Shown here piece by piece: positions 15,702 to 23,580 of a stretch of DNA of 33,325 nucleotides. The stretch is from Bacilli bacterium (GTDB lineage Bacteria > Bacillota_I > Bacilli_A > RF39 > UBA660). The notes under the pieces are model-generated. The model worked only from the letters and a program-made list of their open reading frames with translations, was not told the origin of the DNA and did no database searches. The translations under genes were made by a program, and so were the position numbers. The stretch covers positions 1-33,325 of the forward strand of contig JAFURK010000004.1 of the NCBI GenBank assembly GCA_017480975.1, given 5' to 3'. Every line of letters begins with the position of its first letter. Position 1 is the stretch's first letter.

Positions 15702-16057
15702 ATGCAAAATATTAATTTATTAAAAATAATGGTGTTGATGTTGATAGCGCTATTGAATTATTAGGTGATATAGATATGTACAATGAAATCTTAAATGACT
15801 TTTTAGAAGTATCAGCCGAAAGAATGCCTAAATTAGCCGAATATAAAAATAATAATGATATGAAAAACTATGCTATTGAAGTTCATGCTTTAAAAAGTGA
15901 TTCAAAATACTTAGGTTTTACTAAACTATCAGTTATGGCTTTAGAACATCAACTAAAAAGTGAAGAAAATAATTACAAATATATTGATGAACATTATGAA
16001 GAGTTAGTTAAAGAAACTAATAGTAAAATAGAATTAGCAAAACAATATTTAAACTAA
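15702..16057 (+). pseudogene. HPt phosphotransfer protein with a one-base frameshift
   Basis: The main frame from 15776 encodes 93 residues with the HPt core: VHALKSDSKYLGF holds the phosphorylatable His and the usual Lys-Ser that follows. Typical HPt proteins start earlier. Upstream, from 15731, the same frame reads GVDVDSAIELLGDID, which joins MYNEILNDFL as a normal HPt first helix, while a start codon with a ribosome site (AGTAGGTAAC) at 15702 reads MQNINLLK in another frame. The two join if one A is added to the A5 run at 15722-15726. Either the gene is broken, the site slips, or the sequence misses a base. A shorter product could start at 15776 behind AGGTGA. It would be the phosphotransfer partner of the upstream hybrid kinase. 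Confidence 0.75.
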
Positions 16058-16076
16058 TTGACATTATACTTGTCAA
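16058..16076. promoter_or_regulatory. Dyad TTGACA-N7-TGTCAA between HPt and pflB
   Basis: A perfect 6-bp inverted repeat (16058-16063/16071-16076) directly after the HPt stop. It could be an operator for the fermentative genes; TTGACA lacks a good -10 at 16-18 bp, so it is not a clear promoter. Confidence 0.25.
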
Positions 16077-16094
16077 ATTAAGTGTAAATAAAAT

Positions 16095-16121
16095 TAACTA
16101 TTAATTTAATAGTTATTTTTT
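16095..16121 (+). terminator. Terminator upstream of pflB
   Basis: TAACTATT/AATAGTTA (16095-16102/16108-16115), 5-base loop, then a T run. Confidence 0.65.
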
Positions 16122-16165
16122 ATATTATTTTGTGTTAAACTAATATAATGGAAGGGAAGTGCAAA

Positions 16166-18394
16166 ATGAAAGAACAATGGAAAGGTTTTAAAGGTGGGAA
16201 TTGGTGTAATAGAATTGATGTAAAAGATTTTATTCAAAATAATTATAAATCTTATGATGGCGATAAATCTTTTCTAGCAGGAACAACTGAAAAAACAGAC
16301 AAAGTTTGGAATAAATGTTCTGACTTACTTAAGGAAGAACTAAAAAAACATGTTTTAGATATAGATGTAGACAATATGTCCGGTATCGATAATTTTGAAG
16401 CTGGCTATATTGATAAAGATAATGAAGTAATCGTTGGATTACAAACCGATGCTCCCTTAAAAAGAATGGTAAACCCTTACGGAGGAATTCGTATGGTATA
16501 CCAAGAAGTAGAGGCTTATGGCTATAAATTAAATGAAAATGTTGATAAGTATTTTAATGAATTTCGTAAAACTCACAACCAAGGAGTATTTGATGCTTAT
16601 ACATCTGACATTAGGAAGGCTAGACATGTTGGTTTATTAACAGGACTACCAGATGCTTATGGTCGTGGTCGAATTATTGGTGACTATCGTCGTATTGCTT
16701 TATATGGTATTGACTACCTAATGGAACAAAAAAAACATGAATGGAGTAAAAGATGCGGTCGTATGACTGAAGATGTAATACGCATGCGTGAAGAATTATC
16801 TGAACAATATCGTGCTTTAGATAAAATGAAAAAAATGGCCGCTAGATATGGAATTGATATCAGTAATCCAGCTACTAACGCTAAAGCAGCTGTCCAATGG
16901 TTATACTTTGGATATTTAGCTGCAATTAAAGAAAATAACGGTGCCGCTATGAGTTTAGGTCGTGTTGATGCCTTCCTAGATATTTATATTGAAAGAGACA
17001 TCAAGAATGGTATCTTAACTGAACAAGAAGCTCAAGAGTTAATCGATCAATTTATTATTAAATTAAGATTAGCTAGACACTTAAGAACCCCAGAGTATGA
17101 TGAACTATTCTCAGGTGATCCAACTTGGGTAACATGCTCAATTGGTGGTGTTAGTGAAAATGGAACTAGTATGGTTACTAAAACTTCATACCGTTTACTT
17201 AATACGCTAACTAATTTAGACCCAGCTCCAGAACCTAATATGACGGTTCTATGGAGTACCAAATTACCAGAAAATTTCAAGAAATACTGTGCTGAAATGA
17301 GTATTAAAACTGATTCTATTCAATATGAAAGCGATGATTTAATGCGCCCAATTTATGGCGATGATTATGCTATCGCTTGTTGTGTATCGGCGATGCGTGT
17401 TGGAAAAGATATGCAATTCTTCGGCGCTAGATGTAATTTAGCCAAATCACTATTATATGCTATTAATGGTGGTATTGACGAAATGAAAGGTGACTTAGTT
17501 ATCGATGGCTTTGAGAAAATGACTGATGAAGTATTAGATTATAAAAAAGTTAAAAAAACCTACTTTAAAATGTTAGAGCGTGTTGCTGAAATCTATAGTG
17601 ACGCTATGAATATTATTCACTATATGCATGACAAATATGCTTATGAAGCTGGCCAAATGGCACTACATAACACTAAAGTTCATCGATATATGGCTTATGG
17701 AGTAGCCGGATTATCAGTTGTGGCCGATTCATTATCAGCAATCAAATACGCCAAAGTTAAACCAATTAGAAATGAAGAAGGAATCGCTATTGATTTTGAA
17801 ATCGAAGGTGATTTCCCTAAATACGGTAATGACGATGATCGAGTAGATAGTATTGCTAAAGAAGTATTAGAAAAAATGTCTTCAGAATTAAAGAAACATA
17901 AATGTTACCGTAATGCTGAGGCGACTATGTCAGTACTTACTATTACTTCAAACGTAGTATATGGAACCAAAACTGGCTCAACACCTGATGGCAGAAAAGC
18001 GGGAGAAGCCTTTGCACCTGGTGCTAATCCAATGCATGGAAGAGATTGTAATGGTGCCATTGCCTCTCTAAACTCAGTCGCCAAATTAGAATATGGATGT
18101 TGCTGTAAAGACGGAATTTCTAATACATTCTCAATTATTCCTAGTGCTTTAGGAACAGATTTAGATAATCAAATCGATAACCTAGTAAGCCTATTAGATG
18201 GATACATTACTCAAGGTGCCCATCACTTAAATGTAAACGTTCTAAATCGTGAAACATTAATTGACGCTATGAATAATCCTGACAAATACCCATTACTTAC
18301 TATTCGTGTATCAGGATATGCGGTTAGATTTAATCGTTTAACTAGAAAACAACAAGAAGAAGTAATATCAAGAACTTTCCACGAGAAAATATAA
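16166..18394 (+). CDS. pflB: Pyruvate formate-lyase (formate C-acetyltransferase)
   Basis: A 742-residue glycyl-radical enzyme splitting pyruvate with CoA to acetyl-CoA and formate under anaerobic conditions. The catalytic pair Cys405-Cys406 is in IACCVSAM, and the radical glycine Gly717 is in [10 protein letters not shown] near the C-terminus, both as in known PFL. Length and the segments [19 protein letters not shown] and [17 protein letters not shown] match PflB rather than choline or glycerol lyases. The start at 16166 is placed behind AAGGGAAG; an ATG at 16148 lies before that site. The activase gene overlaps the stop, so both are one operon. It indicates mixed-acid or similar fermentation. 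Confidence 0.96.
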   Translation: MKEQWKGFKGGNWCNRIDVKDFIQNNYKSYDGDKSFLAGTTEKTDKVWNKCSDLLKEELKKHVLDIDVDNMSGIDNFEAGYIDKDNEVIVGLQTDAPLKRMVNPYGGIRMVYQEVEAYGYKLNENVDKYFNEFRKTHNQGVFDAYTSDIRKARHVGLLTGLPDAYGRGRIIGDYRRIALYGIDYLMEQKKHEWSKRCGRMTEDVIRMREELSEQYRALDKMKKMAARYGIDISNPATNAKAAVQWLYFGYLAAIKENNGAAMSLGRVDAFLDIYIERDIKNGILTEQEAQELIDQFIIKLRLARHLRTPEYDELFSGDPTWVTCSIGGVSENGTSMVTKTSYRLLNTLTNLDPAPEPNMTVLWSTKLPENFKKYCAEMSIKTDSIQYESDDLMRPIYGDDYAIACCVSAMRVGKDMQFFGARCNLAKSLLYAINGGIDEMKGDLVIDGFEKMTDEVLDYKKVKKTYFKMLERVAEIYSDAMNIIHYMHDKYAYEAGQMALHNTKVHRYMAYGVAGLSVVADSLSAIKYAKVKPIRNEEGIAIDFEIEGDFPKYGNDDDRVDSIAKEVLEKMSSELKKHKCYRNAEATMSVLTITSNVVYGTKTGSTPDGRKAGEAFAPGANPMHGRDCNGAIASLNSVAKLEYGCCCKDGISNTFSIIPSALGTDLDNQIDNLVSLLDGYITQGAHHLNVNVLNRETLIDAMNNPDKYPLLTIRVSGYAVRFNRLTRKQQEEVISRTFHEKI

Positions 18395-19110
18395 TGACAA
18401 AAGGTGCCATTGATTCAATCGAAACCTTCGGCCTAGTTGATGGCCCAGGAATTAGAACTGTTGTTTTCTTAAGTGGTTGTAAATTAAGATGTAAATATTG
18501 TCATAATCCAGAAACTTGGATTAGAGGGGATGAAAATTATACCCCTGAAGAATTAGCAACTAGAATTCTAAGAAATAAAAATTATTTCCAACGAAATGGT
18601 GGTGTTACTTTTTCTGGGGGTGAACCTTTACTACAAAGCAAATTTATCATTGAGGTTGCTAAAATCTTAAAAAAAGAAAATATCCATATCGCCCTCGATA
18701 CAGCTGGAGTAGGTAATGGTAATTATGACGAAATATTAAAATATGTTGATTTAGTACTTCTAGATATTAAACATACTAATAAAGATGATTACCAAGACCT
18801 AACTGGCCAACCGATTGATGAAAATTTAAAATTTATAAAGTCTTTAAATAAAAGTGGCAAAAAAGTATGGATTAGACAAGTGATAGTTCCAGGTATTATG
18901 GATAATGAAGAATATTTAAGTAGCCTAGTTCCAGTCGTAAAAAATATCAAAAATGTTGAAAAAATTCAATTTTTACCATATCACAAACTAGGACTTGAAA
19001 AATACAATGCTTTAGGTATTGACTATCCTTTTAAAGATATACCTGAAATGGATAAAGAAAAGTGTCAAAATTTATATGAAAAATTCATGAAAATATACAC
19101 CAAAAATTAA
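18394..19110 (+). CDS. pflA: Pyruvate formate-lyase activating enzyme (radical SAM)
   Basis: A 238-residue radical-SAM enzyme that makes the glycyl radical on PflB. The 4Fe-4S motif CKLRCKYC (Cys29, Cys33, Cys36) and the SAM-binding TFSGGEPLLQ are intact, with later motifs LLDIKH and KVWIRQVIVPG typical of PflA. GLVDGPGIRTVVF near the N-terminus is the family signature. The start overlaps the pflB stop by one base (TAATG), so translation is coupled. There is no additional ferredoxin-like cluster, so this is the short PflA form. Confidence 0.96.
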   Translation: MTKGAIDSIETFGLVDGPGIRTVVFLSGCKLRCKYCHNPETWIRGDENYTPEELATRILRNKNYFQRNGGVTFSGGEPLLQSKFIIEVAKILKKENIHIALDTAGVGNGNYDEILKYVDLVLLDIKHTNKDDYQDLTGQPIDENLKFIKSLNKSGKKVWIRQVIVPGIMDNEEYLSSLVPVVKNIKNVEKIQFLPYHKLGLEKYNALGIDYPFKDIPEMDKEKCQNLYEKFMKIYTKN

Positions 19111-19163
19111 TCAATAGTTTATATCATTGAATTTACAATAAGTGAAAAAATGCCATAAAAATT

Positions 19164-19199
19164 AAGGTAAGTATGAAAAATACTTCCTTTTATTTTTTT
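19164..19199 (+). terminator. Terminator of pflBA
   Basis: AAGG-T-AAGTAT/ATACTT-CCTT (19164-19174/19180-19189) with one bulged T, then TTTTATTTTTTT. Confidence 0.75.
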
Positions 19200-19217
19200 G
19201 CGTTAACTATCAAGTTG

Positions 19218-19246
19218 TTGCCAATTAAAATTTGTTGTGATATATT
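19218..19246 (+). promoter_or_regulatory. Promoter of thyX
   Basis: TTGCCA (19218-19223), 17 bp, TATATT (19241-19246) with TGA before the -10. Confidence 0.6.
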
Positions 19247-19283
19247 GGAATGGTAATAACAATAAAGAAGGGGAGTAATAAAA

Positions 19284-20711
19284 ATGAAATTAGTTATGCT
19301 AGGTAATAATACCAAAGAAGAAATAGAAAAGAGGTTGCAAATAGTTGCCAGTGCCGGGGCTTTATCACGCGCTGATGGTACTGTTACACAAGTATTTGAA
19401 AATAGATATAATTATGAGGCCAATTTGAAATTAGCTAGAGCTGTTGTTGGCTATGGTCATAAATCAATTGCTGAACACGATTATGTTGTTTTTGCTATAG
19501 AAGATGTTACCCCTATAATTGAACAAACATTAATAGGCTATCGATTAACATCATTTACAATAAAATCTAGAAGAAATGTAGATTTTAGAAATGTAGGTTT
19601 TTATATCCCTACTTTTAAAGATGCTAATGGTAATATTTTAGCAAATAATAACAAATTACAAGAAGAATATATAACTTATATGCAGTCATTATTTGAAAAA
19701 TATGGCGATTGGGTTGATGAAGAAATTCCAGTAGAAGATTGTCGTTATATTCTTCCATATTCATATCATAGTAATATTATTATGGGATGTGATTGTAATG
19801 AATTATTAAGAATTACAAGTGATTTACTATATGGTAAGTTATCTCATATTGATGAATTAAAAGATTTAGGTGAAAAGTTTAAAAAAATGATTGAAGATAA
19901 TGCTCCATACTTAACTAGAGCATTACTAAAAGAGGAAAATAAAGAATATTATATTGAACATTTCAATTATCTAGATGAATTAGTTAATAATACTAATATG
20001 ATAACAGGAGAATTATTTGATTCGGTTAATATGACCAATTATACTAATGATGCTGATTTGGAAGTTTTATATAACATTATAATGAGTAGATATCAAGTAA
20101 GAAGAGAGTGTGCGATTGAAATATTACACCAAATTGAACTTGTTGCCCCAAATATAAAAACCGAAATGATAAAATCATTATTCAAAAGTAAAAATCAAAG
20201 AGAACTAGAACAAGTAACTTTTTCATTTGAATTTGCAATATCATTAGCAGTTTTAACTCATATCACTAGACATAGGATGCACTCATTATTAGTTCCTGAA
20301 TTTGTTCCTATGTGGAATTTAGAAAATTATATTATTCCCAAAACAGTTGCTAAAAATCATGAAGATGAATATCACAAGATATTTGCTAATAATGCTTTAA
20401 TGGTTGAACATTTCAAAGAACAAGGGGTTAGAGATGAAGACTTGATATATTTTTACTTAAGTGGAAATGCATGTAATGTATATACAACAATGAATGCTAG
20501 AACACTGATGTGGATTAGTAGAATGAGGACTTGTAATAAGGCTCAATGGGAAATTAGAGATATAGTTGGTCAAATGGTTGAAGAAGCAAATTCAGTTGCG
20601 CCTTTAATTGGTAGCGGTTTGGGACCATATTGTAAAAGCGATGGAATATGTCCTGAAGGTAAAGATTCTTGTAAAAAAAGAGGAGTAGTTATTAAAAAGA
20701 AAGAAAAATAG
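19284..20711 (+). CDS. thyX: Double-length FAD-dependent thymidylate synthase (tandem ThyX)
   Basis: A 475-residue protein, about twice the usual ThyX. The C-terminal half has the ThyX core: ITRHRMHS (RHR at 329-331), then TTMNARTLMWISRMR and KAQWEIRDI, which bind dUMP and FAD. The N-terminal half repeats the plan in decayed form: GHKSIAEHDYVVF (58-70), then LIGYRLTSFTIKSRR (83-97), where RHR has become GYR, and EDCRYILPYSY (151-161). A Cys-containing tail (Cys417, 450, 456, 463) could bind metal. ThyX methylates dUMP with methylene-tetrahydrofolate; normal ThyX is a homotetramer with sites shared between chains, so a fused pair with one degenerate copy could form two-chain sites. No thyA is present. 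It has its own promoter and ribosome site (AAGGGGAG). Confidence 0.85.
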   Translation: MKLVMLGNNTKEEIEKRLQIVASAGALSRADGTVTQVFENRYNYEANLKLARAVVGYGHKSIAEHDYVVFAIEDVTPIIEQTLIGYRLTSFTIKSRRNVDFRNVGFYIPTFKDANGNILANNNKLQEEYITYMQSLFEKYGDWVDEEIPVEDCRYILPYSYHSNIIMGCDCNELLRITSDLLYGKLSHIDELKDLGEKFKKMIEDNAPYLTRALLKEENKEYYIEHFNYLDELVNNTNMITGELFDSVNMTNYTNDADLEVLYNIIMSRYQVRRECAIEILHQIELVAPNIKTEMIKSLFKSKNQRELEQVTFSFEFAISLAVLTHITRHRMHSLLVPEFVPMWNLENYIIPKTVAKNHEDEYHKIFANNALMVEHFKEQGVRDEDLIYFYLSGNACNVYTTMNARTLMWISRMRTCNKAQWEIRDIVGQMVEEANSVAPLIGSGLGPYCKSDGICPEGKDSCKKRGVVIKKKEK

Positions 20712-20855
20712 TTTTAAAAGATAATAATTACAAAATAACTAATTATGATGATAAAAAAAGAAAGTAAAAATTATCATTTGTTTATGCTAAAACTATTTAA
20801 GATTTTTTAAAGCCCAAAACAGTATTATAATACTTATATATTACTAACATCTTTT

Positions 20856-20867
20856 TAAGCATTTTAA
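20856..20867 (+). repeat. Dispersed intergenic motif TAAGCATTTTAA (representative copy)
   Basis: The 12-mer or close variants (consensus TTAAGYATTTTA) recur in intergenic DNA: + strand 20856, 22224, 23481, 26191, 28646, 30318, 33155; minus strand 2491, 5206, 22139, 23361, 26254, 32346. Weaker copies are at 3520 and 12492. No dyad or protein-coding role is evident. Confidence 0.6.
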
Positions 20868-20918
20868 TAGTATAACTTTCCAATTTTAACTCATATTAAA
20901 ATTGAGGAGAGTGAAAAA

Positions 20919-21359
20919 ATGAACGAGAATAACGAATTGTTAACCTATATCTATCAGAATGCTAAGATGGGAGTTACCAGTTGTACTGATTTAATTAAAC
21001 TTTTAAATGGCAAAGACAATAAAATTAAAAAAATCGTTGAAGGAGAACTAAAAGGTTATGAAGAATTTGTTAAAAAAGCCGAAAAATTACTAAAGAAAAA
21101 TAAAATTGAACAACCTAAAGATAAAGGCTTAATGGCAGATTTAATGTCTAAAATGGGTATGAATATGGAACTAATGAAAGATAACAGTGATGCCAGAATA
21201 GCTGATATGCTAACCAAAGGTTTTACCATGGGCAATATTGATATCAGCAAAAAAATAGATCGTTTTGAAGATGATGCTGATAAAGAAATATTAAAATTAG
21301 CTAAAGAATTATTAGAGTTTGGCAAGAAAAATATTGAAATATTAAAGCCATATTTATAG
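20919..21359 (+). CDS. Small all-helical protein of unknown function
   Basis: A 146-residue protein predicted to be almost wholly helical, rich in Lys and Glu, with no signal peptide. Paired helices at about 3-28, 36-60, 68-100 and 108-144 suggest a four-helix bundle of ferritin-like type (the DUF2383/PA2169 families are possible comparisons), but no metal-ligand pattern is evident. The middle is Met-rich (DLMSKMGMNMELMKD). GAGGAGAG lies 8 bases before the start. The next gene starts 9 bases after its stop, so the two form an operon with an SDR. Function unknown. Confidence 0.75.
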   Translation: MNENNELLTYIYQNAKMGVTSCTDLIKLLNGKDNKIKKIVEGELKGYEEFVKKAEKLLKKNKIEQPKDKGLMADLMSKMGMNMELMKDNSDARIADMLTKGFTMGNIDISKKIDRFEDDADKEILKLAKELLEFGKKNIEILKPYL

Positions 21360-21368
21360 GAGAAAATA

Positions 21369-22118
21369 ATGAAAGCCTTAATAACAGGAGCAAGCTCAGG
21401 AATAGGTGCCGATATGGCTTATTACTTAAATAGTCTAGGCTATGACTTATATGTAGTATCAAGAAATAAAAAGACTTTAGATAAAATGTATCAAGGCTGC
21501 TACGGCAAAGTTACGACAATCGAACTAGATTTATCTAAAGAAGAAAATTGCTATAAATTATATGATAGACTAAAAGATGAGCATATTGATATCTTAGTAA
21601 ATAATGCTGGTTTCGGTGATGCTGGTAATTTCACGGAAACTGTTCTAACCAAAGAAATAGATATGATAAATCTAAATATCAAAGCCTATCATATCTTAAC
21701 CAAGTTATTTTTAACTGATTTTACCAAAAGAAACTACGGCCGAATATTAAATGTCGCTTCTATGGCTGGCTTTATGCCGGGCCCTTACATGGCCACTTAC
21801 TATGCGACTAAATCTTATATCGTAAATCTTTCTCTAGGCATCGCCGAAGAACTAAAAGACATGAATTCCAAGGTAAAAATATCCGTCTTTTGTCCTGGCC
21901 CCGTTAAAACTAACTTCGTCAATGTAGCTCATGTCCATTTTAATATTGGCTCTTTGACTTCAACTAAAGCTGCCCAAATAGCTATTGATGGTATGTTTAC
22001 AGACAAACTAATTATTCTTCCAAATAACATGAAAATAAATTATTTCTTAACCAAAGTATCCCCAATGAAAATGATATTAAAAATAAATTCGATGGTACAA
22101 GAGAGGGCTAGTAAATAG
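21369..22118 (+). CDS. Short-chain dehydrogenase, DltE/YqjQ-like
   Basis: A 249-residue classical SDR: TGASSGIG (6-13), NNAG (78-81), catalytic Ser131, Tyr144 and Lys148 in YYATK, and CPGPVKT, the COG0300 pattern. The C-terminal ~40 residues (KINYFLTKVSPMKMILKINS) are hydrophobic-basic and may contact the membrane, as in several DltE-like enzymes. It has AGGAG before the start and is probably cotranscribed with the helical protein upstream. It should reduce or oxidise a carbonyl/alcohol with NADP(H); the substrate is unknown. Confidence 0.8.
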   Translation: MKALITGASSGIGADMAYYLNSLGYDLYVVSRNKKTLDKMYQGCYGKVTTIELDLSKEENCYKLYDRLKDEHIDILVNNAGFGDAGNFTETVLTKEIDMINLNIKAYHILTKLFLTDFTKRNYGRILNVASMAGFMPGPYMATYYATKSYIVNLSLGIAEELKDMNSKVKISVFCPGPVKTNFVNVAHVHFNIGSLTSTKAAQIAIDGMFTDKLIILPNNMKINYFLTKVSPMKMILKINSMVQERASK

Positions 22119-22210
22119 TCTTTTCTTTTTCTTTATGCCTAAAATACTTATTTAGTAATTTAACTATTATAAGAAACAGAACTAATACTTATAACTTAGC
22201 CATATAATAA

Positions 22211-22235
22211 AGTAAAATCTTTAGAAGCACTTTAA
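22211..22235 (+). repeat. 25-bp direct repeat, left copy
   Basis: AGTAAAATC-TT-TAGAAGCACTTTAA; it differs from the copy at 23468-23492 at two positions. It contains the dispersed GAAGCACTTTAA motif. Confidence 0.7.
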
Positions 22236-22288
22236 ATCGACGAATAATAATACCATTAAGTAATATTAACTAAAAATTAACTATACCC

Positions 22289-22317
22289 TTGACTTTTCTT
22301 TAACTTCATGATAACAT
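22289..22317 (+). promoter_or_regulatory. Promoter of the kinase-like gene
   Basis: TTGACT (22289-22294), 17 bp, TAACAT (22312-22317) with TGA before it. Confidence 0.45.
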
Positions 22318-22345
22318 ATGCATGCTAAAAAAAGGGGGAAAAGTT

Positions 22346-23209
22346 ATGAAGAAAATAGAATTACAAGACATAGTCAAAAACAAACAACCAAGATTTTTAT
22401 CAGAAGGTGAAACTGCTATAACGTATAAATTATCTGATGGTAAAATATTTAAACATTTCAAACGAGGACCATTGCTTCTATTGAAGTCAGTTTCTGTGGA
22501 TATTGAACAAAAAGTCCTAGCAGCCAAAAATATAAAAATAAATCCTGCTATTATTAAACCAGAAAATATAGTTTATCATAACGGATTTTTTGAAGGATAT
22601 ACTATGAAATCAGCTAAAGGTATTGACTACAATACTTGGGAAAATAGCTTAACCACTTCTGAAAGAAAAGACTTATATGGATATGCTCATATTCATTCCC
22701 AATTAGAAAGCATTGTTAAATCAACACCAAATATTGTTTACCCTGACTTATGTACTTGTGATAATATTTATATTAATGGAAGTAGTATCCAATTAATTGA
22801 TTATGACGGATTACAAATAGACAATAATCCTAGTATATCTATATCTACAACCTTGGGACCAATAACTCAATATATAGATTCTAAAAAATATCGTCCGGGT
22901 ATTTTGTTTACAAAAGAATTAGATAAGAAAAGCTTAATTTTATTATATTTTCTTACAACTTTTAATATAAATCTAAATAATGTTGGAAAAATTGATTCTA
23001 CAACAGGTAAGCCAATTACTTTAGATGATATTTTTAGATGTATTAATTTAAATGACTATGATATGATGAATAAGGTATGGAAAATATTTCAAGATAATAA
23101 AGATAACGAATATTTAGGTGACGATGTTTTTAGAATTGCTGAAGAACATCAAATGGAAATTACACCATTGTATAACAATCTTTATTTTAAAAGATTAGTA
23201 AGAAAATAA
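22346..23209 (+). CDS. Protein-kinase-fold protein
   Basis: A 287-residue soluble protein. The start at 22346 is set by AAAGGGGG. It follows a kinase plan: EGETAITYKLSDGKIFKHFK (20-39) looks like the glycine-rich loop with the ATP-binding Lys; YAHIHSQL is a helix preceding the catalytic loop; VYPDLCTCDNIYI (131-143) matches HxDxxxxN with Tyr-Pro for the usual His-Arg/Gly; IDYDG (151-155) is the DFG/DFD equivalent. Asp134, Asn140 and Asp152 are therefore present. The C-lobe is short. It could be a Ser/Thr kinase, an aminoglycoside-phosphotransferase-like small-molecule kinase, or an inactive relative. The segment is bounded by direct repeats, suggesting acquisition. Confidence 0.65.
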   Translation: MKKIELQDIVKNKQPRFLSEGETAITYKLSDGKIFKHFKRGPLLLLKSVSVDIEQKVLAAKNIKINPAIIKPENIVYHNGFFEGYTMKSAKGIDYNTWENSLTTSERKDLYGYAHIHSQLESIVKSTPNIVYPDLCTCDNIYINGSSIQLIDYDGLQIDNNPSISISTTLGPITQYIDSKKYRPGILFTKELDKKSLILLYFLTTFNINLNNVGKIDSTTGKPITLDDIFRCINLNDYDMMNKVWKIFQDNKDNEYLGDDVFRIAEEHQMEITPLYNNLYFKRLVRK

Positions 23210-23216
23210 TTCAAAA

Positions 23217-23263
23217 AAAGACTAATTATAGTTCAATTATAAAACTATTTTTTAGTCTTTTCT
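23217..23263 (+). terminator. Terminator of the kinase-like gene
   Basis: AAAGACTAA/TTAGTCTTT (23217-23225/23252-23260) with secondary pairing in the loop (ATTATAGTT/AAAACTAT region), followed by TCT and T-rich sequence. Confidence 0.65.
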
Positions 23264-23445
23264 ATTATTTGAAATTAATTTTTTTTGATAATGTTGTTTA
23301 CTCATATTATCTAAGGTAATCTCATTTGCATATTGAGTAGCTTCTTTTCTTTTAGACTAATAAAATGCTTTTTACCATAAATTGGTCCAAATAAATCATT
23401 AGTAAGATTATATTCAAAATCTAAACTTGATTCATGTCGAATCAT
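23252..23445 (-). pseudogene. Relic of a small gene, frameshifted
   Basis: This 370-bp gap has no intact gene. On the minus strand from 23445 a frame reads MIRHESSLDFEYNLTND, FGPIYGKKHFISLKEK, then shifts in an A/G run near 23345; the other frame continues EATQYANEITLDN, MSKQHYQKKLISNNRKD and a stop at 23252. Joined, this gives about 64 residues of protein-like composition. There is no ribosome site and the frames do not match, so it looks like a decayed fragment. No family is recognised. The segment lies between the direct repeats. Confidence 0.4.
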
Positions 23446-23467
23446 ATTATAAAAAACTAAATATTAT

Positions 23468-23492
23468 AGTAAAATCCCTAGAAGCACTTTAA
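23468..23492 (+). repeat. 25-bp direct repeat, right copy
   Basis: Same element with CC for TT in the middle. Together the two copies bracket the kinase-like gene and the relic. Confidence 0.7.
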
Positions 23493-23518
23493 CCCCAATA
23501 AAAGAAATAACAAATATT

Positions 23519-23547
23519 TTGTCTAATGATATATCTCATTTTATAAA
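23519..23547 (+). promoter_or_regulatory. Promoter of the Ca2+-ATPase gene
   Basis: TTGTCT (23519-23524), 17 bp, TATAAA (23542-23547), 33 bp before the start. Confidence 0.5.
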
Positions 23548-23580
23548 GTTTCTATACATAGTAATTATTAGGTGATAGCT

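Noticed and set aside
17047..17280. Minus-strand reading frame inside pflB
   Set aside because: It is opposite a conserved PFL segment; no signal for expression.
21056..21325. Minus-strand frame opposite the helical protein
   Set aside because: Serine/leucine-rich translation typical of the complement of Lys/Glu-rich coding sequence; no ribosome site.
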